DNA of 64,000 nucleotides from Adenophora triphylla var. japonica (taxonomy: Eukaryota > Streptophyta > Magnoliopsida > Asterales > Campanulaceae): assembly GCA_022495995.1 (NCBI GenBank), contig JAFEMH010000334.1, positions 1 to 64,000 of the forward strand, written 5' to 3'. Below are positions 41,660 through 51,483 of this stretch, one piece after another (the stretch's first letter is position 1; every line of letters starts with the position of its first letter). The notes beneath the pieces were generated by a model. The model had not been told where the DNA came from, did no database searches, and was given only the letters and a program-made list of their open reading frames with translations. A program made the translations under genes and the position numbers.

Positions 41660-44500
41660 CCCTCGGTGGGCTACCCTGTGGCATTGGTCTCCTCATCTTC
41701 ACTAGAACTCAGGCCCTCGTCCTTGATCATTTCAATTAAAGTATGTATATTTTGTGAATCAAGAGGAGGAGGAACCCAAGCAGGCCGGCCGGCTTGAGCA
41801 TCTAGAGAGGCAATGACCCTCAGAGCATTGGAAAAAAGAACAAGGTGGTGCATGGACCGGCCTGCCTCATTGTAGGAGTCTTGGAAGATAAGCCAGGCAA
41901 GTCCCTCGAGGTTGAGACCGAGAGAAGGATCCACCATGTCCCTTCTGACTAAGTGTAGAAAGTCGTCAGAGTACATAGTGGCCGTCTTCTACTCCACGGC
42001 CTGTTTAAAGGCCGAGCTAGCCTTATAGCGGGATACGGCCTCAGACTCCTTAGAGGGAAGGCTAGCCTCCAACTCACGCAGCCGGGCAGACACCTCCTTG
42101 ACTTTCTTGAGGACCTCATTCTTTTGCCCCTCCAGCTCAGACTTCTCAAGCCGCGCTACCTCCTTGACCTTGGCCAGAGCTTCCTTAGTCACTTTCTCTT
42201 CCTCTTCAACTTTAGCCTTAGCCGTTTTGTAGGCATTAGCGTTGCCACAGAGGTTCTTGAGGAGCTCCACGGCCCTCTTCAGGTCGGCTTTGTCTTTTTC
42301 ATCCTGTTTCTCGAGCTTCTGCTCTTGACCTCTGTCGCCTTAGCTTTGATGGCTTCATAAGCAGAGACCGTGGCAAGCTAAATAAAACAAAGGAAAGTCA
42401 GAAAAATACAAGTATAAAATAAGGCGAGGAAGGAAAATTAAATAAGACAAGGAAGCTTACCTCAACAAAAGAAGGCCTTTCCTACTGGCCAAAGATTCCA
42501 TGCTCGGCTTGGTCTCAATGAGACAATCAAGGAGATCATCATCCATGTACCTGCAGATGATCGCCCGGCCAACCCACTGTTGGTACGGGCAAGCAAATCC
42601 ATCTCCTTAAAAACTAGGGCTTCCTTTGCCTCCTGCACAAGTTGCTCGGCCTTAGCATACGTTATAATATGACAAGCAAAAAGTGTAGTAGATGTGGGCT
42701 CAGTAGCAGCCCTCTTGGAGGACCCCCTACCTCGGCTTCTGTCCTTGGCCGTTTGTGAGAAGGGGTCTTTCCACCAACATTTTCTTCCTTGACCTCAGCT
42801 GGGCCGGCATTCTTCAGAACCTCCTCGGTTTGAGGAGTTATTGTTCCTTGGGAGTTTTCACCTTCAGCTCGGGCCTCTTGCCCATCATTTTTCTCCTCGA
42901 TTGAAGCTTTAGTGCCCCCCACCGGTTTCAAGGGCAAGACCCCCGCTTCTTTTGAGGACAAGACGGCCTGGCGTTCCGCAGCATCAGAGTGCCTCTTATT
43001 TTTGCCCGAAGAGCATGATGTCCTCCTCCTCAGTTTCATCATGGCCTGTGGATCAAGGACTTCTTCAGACATTCTCTTCTCTTCTTCCTCAGTCAAATCT
43101 GAAAATACGAAAGGGGCAAGTGTTAACAAAAATTCGAGGAAAGATAAAACAAAAATTACACAAGTACAAAAAGACGAGAAGAAAGAGATTTATAGCCGAC
43201 CACGCCCTCCTCGGCAAGACACTTATTCTTGTAAAGCTTGCACACTTCATAGTCATCGTGGAAAACAAAACCTGGATGTACCCTCCAGTCTAGAAATCTA
43301 TTTTCCCTAGACACAGGGACCATAGGCACTAGGTCGTCTAATGGGCCTGGCATGACACCGGCCTGAACAAAATAGCGTTGGTCGGTCTCCATACTAGACC
43401 AACACAATGTGCCGACGGAGGCAAACTGTTTTAATCTCTCAATAAGGCTACTTCTCCACTCTGGCCTCCAGACCTGCTCGGGAACACGTGGAACCGAGGG
43501 AGCAATAAATTTCCAGCCTTATCGGCTCTCCACTCTGATGACGTGGTTACTCCACCCAGAAACCTTGCTCATCATTGGGTAAATAAGTTTGGGTTGATTA
43601 GGATCACTACGTATCACCAAGATCCTTGTGTCCTCTTTAAAGCTTACAGTGAAGATATGGTGGAAGGCAGACTGACAAGGTTCAAAACCTAAGCTATGAT
43701 AGAGAACTATAAAACCAGTGAGAAACCTCACTGCATTGGCTCCTATCATAGCTGGGACGGCTTGCATATCTTCTAAAAATTCACAACTGAAGGGATCTAA
43801 AGGGAGACGCAGACCTAGCTGGAATTTTTTATAGAAAAATTGAGGTAGTTCAGATTATACAAAAAGTCATCAAAAGCTTTATCGGTTTCTAGAGATATGT
43901 CGGGAAGATACGTAAGACGATACTCCTCCTTCGACACTCCATACTTGGAGTGAATTTTCTCAATCATGGGTTCCCCGGCCCTAGCAGATCTAGGCCTAGG
44001 GGAAACAGACCTACCCCGTTGGGACCTTCCATGTCCCCATCCTCAATTTCCAGTTTGTGCCCACTCGTCAAATACATTCACTATCCTGCAAGATGTAGAC
44101 GGACCAGTTGAAGTCTGGGCAGTGCTAATTCCCCTTCCCGTGATAACTGCAGAAATAAAGAATTAAAGGTTAGTTTTCCTAAGTATGAAGTGGAATACGA
44201 GGACGAGTAAGGGAATCCCTTCCCATGCTATTGACTAAAGTCGAGAAGGGATTCTTACCCAACAACAGACTCTCCAAATGGTTGGACTTCAGATAGTACA
44301 GATTGATATAATTTCTGACTAGCCGTTGAACAGCATGATATTGGGAGAATCAATATTAACCTGGTCTATCATAAACCGACTAGAATAATCAACGTCGGTC
44401 CTAGGGCTTTGATACCTTTTCAAGATATCCCCTAACTCGTTCAAACTCAACATCATCTAAGGTCCATCAGTTGGTAACTCCTAAGATTCTGGGTGTGATA
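41660..44500 (-). pseudogene. Antisense multi-exon ORF of Tat-B (PF04195-like plus coiled coil)
   Basis: The leftward gene resembles that at 13744-16040. Exon 1 ends at 44259 before GTAAG; intron 1 (44147-44258) is 112 bp and ends CAG. Exon 2 carries GFIVLYHSLGFEPCQSAFHH, ILVIRSDPNQPKLIYP, KVSGWSNHVIRVESR and LDWRVHPGFVFHDDYEVCK, matching a putative gypsy-type transposon domain (Pfam PF04195). An exon from 43098 (DLTEEEEKRMSEEVLDP) is hydrophilic and Glu/Lys-rich with a basic HKRPRTEAEV segment. After an 83-bp intron (42378-42460) comes a coiled coil (KAKVEEEEKVTKEALAKVK...) and a C-terminal part (DDFLHLVRRDMVDPSLGLNL) ending at 41674. Several frameshifts exist. Biochemical function is unknown; antisense orientation to pol is characteristic of Tat extra ORFs. 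Confidence 0.7.
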
Positions 44501-44698
44501 ACAATATAAGGCATTGGGATTGCACCTCCATGTTCTTACCATCTCTAAATAACAAGGAAGGTACAAGATTGTTCAAGAATAACTTCAAGAAAAGGAGCAA
44601 CAATGGCAGCCTCCAAGAACAACGACATCCAAAAACCCCAGTGTTGGTCCCAAAGGTGGCAACAAGGGTGAAAAACAGCTAGAGATGGGGTGATTAGC
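44501..44698. other. Tat-B sequence upstream of the antisense ORF, interrupted by a Copia LTR
   Basis: The part up to about 44590 still resembles 15955-16060 of Tat-C (ttcaagaa..acttcaag). Homology then ends, and the Copia LTR starts at 44699. Confidence 0.45.
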
Positions 44699-46061
44699 TG
44701 TGACAAAATTTTTGCCCTCTTTTGGAAACTAAACCTCTTGCTTACAAACCACTTGCAGTGTATAAGAAACTGCAAGTAGAATTGCAAAATGTACAGCGGA
44801 ATATCTAATTTTATAAAGCGGTTTAGAGGTGGGGTTTACAAGTGCGGTTTATAAAACTGAAAAGTGAGGTTTGACAAAGTTAACTACAAACACAATTCAC
44901 AATAATGGATAATTGAAAATAAGATTAAACATATAAGACAAAATAATTAGCAATGAACGGTAAATAAAAAGTACAGAATTGAAGAACACAGTATTTGGAG
45001 TGGTTCTATCATAAATGATCTACATCCACTTCCAAGATGGTTAGTCTTGGATTTTCTAAGAGTTAGATTTTATATTAGAGTATGAGAGATTACAAAGTAC
45101 AAAGTACAATACCAGATCTAAATCTATTCTATGAAGATCAAATCATAGACTATAACCAGTGTATCTCAAATGAATAATCCATGTGATTAAACAAGTGAGG
45201 TGTGTGTGTGTTTAATAAGATCAAGGCTCTTTGAATCAAAGAGATGTAGAGCACTATTATTCTTGAAGTGTTTAAGGCTTGATTTCTGGGCTGGGAAAAA
45301 TTTCTTGTAGGAAGAAGATGAAGATTCAAAGGGCTGAATAAATTTTGGGCAGAGCTTCAACTTCTTTTGAACTCACAGTAAATCAATTTTTCAAGCAATC
45401 TTCAAGTGTTGAAGATTAGGTGTATTTATACTCAAGAAACAAGAAATTAGCCTTTGGAGATAGCTAATGCAAGGACTGCACTGGTGCAATCTGATTGGTC
45501 CACAAATCCACTTTTGTCCCTTGTTCAGAAGTTGCAGTCAAAGTTGTTTAGACTTCTGCTGCAAATAAGGAATGAAGGACACATGTCACCTTTTCAAGAT
45601 CCTTGCAAATCTTGTCTGACATAGAATCACGTGGCAAAATTTGGTGGTTGACTTTTGTCATTGCTGACGTGGATTCCAACAGTCATATGTGGTTCACTTC
45701 AAGTCTTCAATAATTGGATACGGTCTGGTGTGCATGCGATTGAGTAAGTGCGGGTTCACCAGATGAGGTTTCATAGAGATTGTTATGAAGCGGTTTCAAA
45801 TACAGAATTCCACATGCGGTTTGCATGTGCAGTTTCTGAAGAGCGGTTTTGAAACTACTTGGAACTGCAACCTCATATCCAATGAGTCTTGTGCCAGTCT
45901 TCAAGCCTAAATAAAACCTATTCTATAAAATGGACTTAGCTAAAAAATTGAAGTCTAAGCTTCATTACATATGGTCCTAAAGTCCTTAAAATAGAGATGA
46001 GGTTATGGTATCGATCAAATCTAAGCTAAAGCTAGGAGGGTTAAAGTATACATACCCAACA
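44699..46061 (-). mobile_element. SIRE-like Ty1/Copia LTR, minus strand
   Basis: Read on the minus strand, the LTR begins TGTTGGGTATGTATAC at 46061. It is preceded by the purine tract caaatagggggagatt (46062-46077), so this is the 3' LTR of a leftward element. It ends at about ttttgtcaca, position 44699. Length is 1363 bp. GCGGTTT-type heptamers recur throughout and also in the internal region. Lineage assignment to SIRE/Maximus rests on the LTR start, the purine tract and the downstream coiled-coil ORF. Confidence 0.7.
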
Positions 46062-46077
46062 ATCTCCCCCTATTTGA
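46062..46077 (-). promoter_or_regulatory. Polypurine tract of the SIRE-like element
   Basis: The complement of aatctccccctatttg reads caaatagggggagatt, adjacent to the LTR start TGTTGGG. This is the standard Copia purine tract form. Confidence 0.75.
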
Positions 46078-46589
46078 TTAATGCCATTACCTACTATAAC
46101 AAAAGTAAACATTGTACTTGGTAAAAATATGTCTATAAGAATTAGCATGGTAAGTCATGTTCCAAGTCAATGCACACACTAGCTTAAGTTATAGATTTCT
46201 ATACTATTGAAAGATTGAAAAACTTACAACTGAAAGTATAGAAATGCATTCAGTGCACTTAGAAAATATGAGTTTAAGTCTAAAGTGCAGTTTAAACTGA
46301 ATGTTTAAACTTCATTTCAAAAATATGATTATAAGTTTGAAAAATAATTGAATGAGGTTTTAAAACCATTGTGATTTCTTTGTTCTACAAACAAGCAGTT
46401 TGATATGAACAAAGTTTTGAAATCATGATGCAATTTTCATTAATACCTCAAGCGGTTCAAATTACAGGTACAAGGTATGAAAGGAAATTACATGGTTACA
46501 AAAACAGCAAAAAGATAGACCAAAAGAAATACAATGAGAGTGCGGTCTAAAATCAAAAAGAGTTCAGCAAAAAGAAATTTACAAATAAG

Positions 46590-47653
46590 GTGGTTCTATT
46601 GCTGAGGCAGTTGATGACGCGGCTGATTCACTTCTTGCTCAAGAACACGCGGTCCAGAAGGTCTGAATGCTGAGCTTTCTGCACGAAGGGTTCTCCTCAA
46701 AGCCCTGACCTCTTCAGTTGTTCTGCCAAGGGTGGTCTCCACAGCTTTCAAAGCATTTATTGAATGTGCTGAGGTTGCATTTGTGACACCAATTGCTCTA
46801 GTGTTAGCAACTAGATTTTCCTTAAGCTCATCAGTTTGCATTTTGATGGAGGAGTTGAGAGTGTTGTAGAAAGTGTGAATCTCCCCCTGAATAGCTGCGG
46901 TTTGAGTGGAGATGGCTTCTTTGATAGTCTCTAAATCTCATGTTACCTTCAAGGAGGTTTTTAGTTCATTTATTTTGGAGCTGAGCTTAGAGTTGAAACC
47001 TTTCTTTAGGTTCTTTAACCTGTCATTGACTTCTTCATTCAAAACATTGATCTTTGTAGAAAGGGTATCTTTAATGATATTCATCTTAACAGTCAACTCC
47101 CCCTTAGCATATCTAATTCCTCTAGAAAGCTTGTTTGCATTAAGTCCATGGTGGTTTTGATTTCAGCAGTTTGGTTTGAAGCTGGCTGCTGCGGTCTGGC
47201 ATTGAAAGCGTCAATTAGCTCAGTCTTCATTTTCTCCAAGTCTTGCTCAACAATGTCACAGATCAGATCTCCAGCAATTGCAAGCATGTTCTTGACCTAT
47301 TCACTGGTGGCAGAATCACCAATGAACTCAATTACATTGTTGGCTAACTGCTGTTTGAAATTTGACAAGCTGGAGTCAACAGTTGCCTTGACAATGTTTG
47401 CGGTTTGGTCACCCGCGGTTGACTGTGATCTCTCCCCCTTAATGGTATCCATCAATTGCTATTTCAGAATAGCCATTTCTTGGGTTTGAGAGTCAACTCT
47501 GGCTTGAAGAGTTAAGTTGGAGGCTTCAAGGGAGCGATTGGACTCTGACACCTTAATCATGTGTCCTTGGTTGACCAAGAGTTGATTTTGGATTAGGTGG
47601 AGAGTGGATATGATTTGGGAGTAGTATGTTGGAGCGATTGAGGAAGAAGGCAT
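46590..47653 (-). pseudogene. Coiled-coil (env-like position) ORF of the SIRE-like element
   Basis: From MPSSSIAPTYYSQIISTLHL at 47653 the minus strand encodes, through three or four stops and a frame change, a long helical protein: NRSLEASNLTLQARVDSQTQ, then VKATVDSSLSNFKQQLANNV, DIVEQDLEKMKTELIDAFNA, INVLNEEVNDRLKNLKKGF, and finally ETTLGRTTEEVRALRRTLRA ending at 46599. It lies between the (missing) pol and the 3' LTR, where SIRE/Maximus elements carry an extra ORF sometimes called env-like. I see no signal peptide or membrane segment. A role is not known. The N-terminal pieces are continuous in sense with the purine tract downstream. Confidence 0.55.
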
Positions 47654-47911
47654 ATGAGAAATGAGGGAGGCGGTTGAGTAAAGGGTAGAGGATCAGTTTG
47701 GATAATGGGTGGGGTTTAGGAGGGGAGTGTTGTTTGGGGTAGTTGGGTGTGTAAGGTTTGGAATATGTGGGCGGTTGGGATTGTATGAGTTTGGTAGTTG
47801 GAGATGGAATGGGGAGTGTTTGGGGTAAGGTAATACGGGCGATTTGGTTGGGGGCAGTTTAGTTAGGAGGAGGAATGGAGGTAGTGGGAAGGCTTGAGGT
47901 TTTGGTGTTAA
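47654..47911 (-). other. SIRE-like element region upstream of the coiled-coil ORF, cut by Copia-2
   Basis: On the minus strand this stretch is C-rich and purine-poor (ccaaacactccccattcc style), with no ORF. The rest of the element (gag-pol) must lie beyond Copia-2, outside the window, or is lost. Confidence 0.45.
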
Positions 47912-49236
47912 TGTTATGCCCTAGGCCTATAGTTGATAGACTTATGTGTTGACATTATTTATTATTATATGAAAAAATTTATTATTTGATTATTATATGT
48001 TTTGCATATTTATCTGTAATAATCTCCGTCCCTAATTATTAAGTGAATAATTAATATAAATGTTAATGGATAATCATATGATGATTATATGCATAGAGAT
48101 GCACATTAAATTTATGGGTACTTGTTAGAGAACAAGTAGATCGACTTGACCCGTATGAGATTTATGTCATGGTCAAATGTCATAATTAAATCTCATATGG
48201 TCACTTCATTTAGTCCCTAGACCTGAGATTATCATGACCTTACATATGATGAAAGTCATATTTGATTTTAGTCAAACGATATCTTAACACGATATCTATA
48301 AAGGATATCTTTGGCATGATCGGATTCATGATGGGAAGGATGATAAGTCAAGATGGAATTTGTCCCTCGAAAGAGAGATGTTTTGCTTGGGCCCCTCGAT
48401 GAGTAATAATGATGAAAGTGTATGGCCATACCCCAATGTGATTGGATTATCATTTTACTCAAGATCGAGAAAGCATTGAACAAATACAAGTTGACGAGGA
48501 CCATGACTTGTGTTCAATATAACATCGTGAGACAAAGGGAGAAATGGAAGTGTACCATTGGAAACGTGAACTCTTACGTTATATTATTTGGGTAGACATA
48601 ATGGCTTGCTAGAGTCCGCTTATGTTTTATGAGGGTCGATATGATCGAGCTCATTGCCAACATAATATAATCCTATTGGGTCACACACAACTAGAATGAA
48701 TTGATTAAACCAGAGGAAGAATGATTGAGATTCCTGATGTGGCATATGTCATCGCGCGACACAACTTGGCCATGGGCTTCGTGTGGTCGTGCGACATCAT
48801 AAGCCTAAGGCGGTTTTGACAGACAGTTTCCTAATTTGATTAGGAAACATATACCAATACTATTGTAGTATAAATATAAGGTCTGTGAAACCCTAAAGGT
48901 CTAGCCGAATTTCTGAAAAGAAAATCACAACAAAATTCTCAATATTCTTCAAGGTTTATGATCTAGCAATCTTCAAGAAGTCGTTCTTGGTTCATTCGAA
49001 GGTGTGGATACCAAAAGAGGGTCTTCGCTCGTTCAACGATCAAGGCCTAGAGTTCGAAGTTTGTATTCAGAATCACATCAATACATTGTTCGATAGCTCA
49101 AGAACGGAAAGCATTCAAGGTTGGTTATTTCTATCTCATAGAATTCAATTTAATTATATAGAACGAATCCTAGGCTCTTGGGTTTTATGTTATTAGATGC
49201 TTAATTCCGCTGCGCATGGACTCGTAAAACCCAACA
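47912..49236 (+). mobile_element. Copia-2 5' LTR
   Basis: It starts TGTTATGCCCTAGG and ends AACCCAACA, followed after one base by the primer site. Length is 1325 bp. TATA box at 48869-48878 (tataaatata). Two CG-rich palindromes (gtcatcgcgcgacac at 48748-48762, ggtcgtgcgacatc at 48785-48798) lie about 107 and 71 bp upstream of TATA. Confidence 0.88.
48869..48878 (+). promoter_or_regulatory. TATA box in Copia-2 LTR
   Basis: tataaatata, about 960 bp into the LTR. Confidence 0.6.
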
Positions 49237-49237
49237 G

Positions 49238-49250
49238 TGGTATCAGAGCC
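49238..49250 (+). promoter_or_regulatory. Primer-binding site of Copia-2
   Basis: TGGTATCAGAGCC is a perfect match to the usual initiator-Met tRNA site and sits one base after the LTR. Confidence 0.93.
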
Positions 49251-49475
49251 AGGTTCGTATGGTTAAGTTTGAATTAACATGCTAGAAAAGTGATATAAAT
49301 CGTTTATATGTTCTTTTGCATGTTTTGTATACGATAGTTTGATTATTTTTGAAACAATATGCCTAAATCATGTTCTATTCACTTCTAATTAAATCTGTTA
49401 AAAGTTGTTTATATGATTTAATTGCTCTGTGATTGAGAATTGATTGAATCTGCAAATCTGAAATCTGGCAACTAA

Positions 49476-49580
49476 GTGTCACGCGACATAGTTGGGCTAT
49501 GTCACGCGATAGAGTATGCCCATGTCACGCGACAAAGCTTGCTTGTGTCACGCGACAAAGCTTACTTGTGTCACGTGACA
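49476..49580. repeat. TGTCACGCGACA palindrome array in Copia-2 leader
   Basis: Five copies lie at about 49477-49488, 49499-49510 (variant ending gat), 49523-49534, 49546-49557 and 49569-49580 (tgtcacgtgaca, a perfect palindrome), spaced 22-24 bp. They lie 225-340 nt downstream of the primer site in the untranslated leader. Confidence 0.92.
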
Positions 49581-50634
49581 AATCTTGCCCAATCTGGGCA
49601 GAATCAGTTTGTTACATAATTCTGCTAATCTGTGAATGTGTTTGCAATCTGATATGTTTATGTCTTAATCTGGATGCTATAAATTTATGGAAATTAAGTT
49701 TATAGGGCTATGCTAGATTAATTCATTGTTTATGCATGCTTAGCTAATTAAAATATGATTTTATTAATTGTTGCAATGCATGAATTATGTGTTCTTATGT
49801 GTTAAGAACTTGATTAGATGTTTAGTTGAAACATTATATTGTAATTTTCTGAATGTTTAAATTGAAACATTGAAATTTTGGTTTTATGATTGTTTATGAG
49901 AAACAAGTCATTTTATGCAAAATTTAAAAGGAAACTGATTGTTTATACAAAGTATTGATTATGTTGCAAATCAGAGCTGATTTCTGATTGTGCATGTCTA
50001 GAAGAGTTCTGTCGAAGAAGAGATTTGGTACTTAAGTAGTCCTTGTGGCTCACCTATCTTCCTGGGAACTTACCTGGTGCACGATTATGATTATCTTTGC
50101 TAATACGCTTATAATCTACTTTAAAGAACCTTCATTTAACTTTTAAGTTCTTTATGCCAATTCATGATTAAAAATCTTGAGACCATTCGGATAGTTTTGG
50201 GTGGGCTTGCCATAGCAAGGTACTTTGATTCTATTCGTTTGCGAGCAAGATGAGGAAATGGTGGTTCATATACGTTTAAAGTGAATGAACTTAATTGGGT
50301 TATCAAAATGGTTTTGGATCCAAGGAATAAGATGAGATTAAAATATGCTTAGACATATGATGTCTTGAATAAATCTTATAAAAGATCTAAGAGTCATATA
50401 TATGATATGATTGATGTTTCTACCTAATTAATTTAGTTTTGAGCGGTTTGCCATAGCAACTTGAAATTAAATTAAAGTTGGATCTTAGCCCATTAAATGT
50501 ATATTATGCTTGTTTGCATTGGAAGGTGTATAATTTAGTGGGAGCATTTTATTTTCATGTAAATGCATTATACTTCTCATATAATATGTTGACTTATATG
50601 TGTTATATTTTATGTATATCTTTTTGTAGAATAA
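49581..50634. other. Copia-2 untranslated leader
   Basis: AT-rich sequence without recognisable ORF, between the palindrome array and the gag start. The length of about 1.4 kb from primer site to gag is long for Copia elements. Confidence 0.5.
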
Positions 50635-51475
50635 ATGGCATCAAACAATAATCATCATTTGTCACTACGATCTGTCCTTGGGAAGGAAAAGTTGGAGGAG
50701 AATGGTACAAACTATATGGATTGGATCCGTAGCGTGAGAATTGTTCTCAGGCAAGAGGAAAAGTTGTACGTTCTTGAGGAATCTATTCCACCTGAACCTA
50801 CTGCCAATGCCACTAGGGCAGTGAGGGATCAGTATCTGAAGCACAAGCGTGATTCTACTGATGTTGGTTGCCTCATGCTCTCCGCCATGTGCAAGAACCT
50901 TCAAAAGGATCTTGAGCACTTGGGGACACAGTTGATCTAAACAATCGACTGATGGAAATGCTCCAAGTTCAAGCAAGGCAAGAAAGGTATAACACAGTTA
51001 AGGCCCTAACCTCATGCAAGATGAGTGAAGGACAAGCTGTTGGTCCTCATTCTCTAAAGATGAAGGGCCACATCAAGCATCTTGAAAGGCTCGGTTTCCA
51101 ATTAGCCAAGAGTTGGATACTGACATGATATTGAATTCATTGCCCGAGGGTTTTAGTAATTTCATAATGAACTATAACATGGGGGGCATAAATAAGAACC
51201 TTTCCGAGTTAGTTCAAATGTTGAACACTGCGAAAACCAATATTGTCAAGAAGAAAACCAATCAAGTGTTGATGGTTAACAAGGGGAAGGGTTCAAGGGT
51301 AAGGGAAAGGCAAAAGTTGCTAATCCTAAGGCAAATGTTGCCAAACCCAAAGAGGGTGCCAAACCCAAAGAGCCTAAGCCCAAGTCCCAAGAGGACGCAG
51401 TCTGCTTCCATTGTAATGAGATTGGACATTGGAGGAGAAACTGCTCAAAATACAAGGAAGCACTGAAGAAGAGCA
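50635..51475 (+). pseudogene. Copia-2 gag, frameshifted
   Basis: It starts MASNNNHHLSLRSVLGKEKL at 50635 and continues with NGTNYMDWIRSVRIVLRQEE and KLYVLEESIPPEP, the standard Copia gag N-terminus. A frame change near 50915 follows KDLEHL; the frame changes again near 51105 (ELDTDMILNSLPEGFSNF, YNMGGINKNLSELVQMLNTA) and near 51295. A zinc knuckle CFHCNEIGHWRRNC is encoded at about 51400-51441. Three small indels in 840 bp make it non-functional, in contrast to the open pol. Confidence 0.88.
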
Positions 51476-51483
51476 AAGGAGTT

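Larger units (their letters stand above)
29155..44698 (+). mobile_element. Tat-B: second Tat-lineage element, rearranged and nested
   Basis: It comprises an LTR (29338-37488, with two insertions), a PBS-like site, a pol lacking gag and protease (37530-40700), a 60-bp repeat array, and an antisense spliced ORF (about 41650-44500), then is cut by a Copia-type LTR at 44699. The LTR has a 3' UTR end on its left and PBS plus pol on its right, so it was an internal LTR of a tandem or recombined element. Internal deletion joined the leader (about 37520) straight to the RT N-terminus. A second RNase H after pol RNase H supports the Tat lineage. Confidence 0.75.

Noticed and set aside
19561..49580. 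Interpreting TGTCACGCGACA motifs as tRNA- or transposon-derived target sites
   Set aside because: They have no duplicated flanks or common longer sequence; only the 12-16 bp palindrome is shared.
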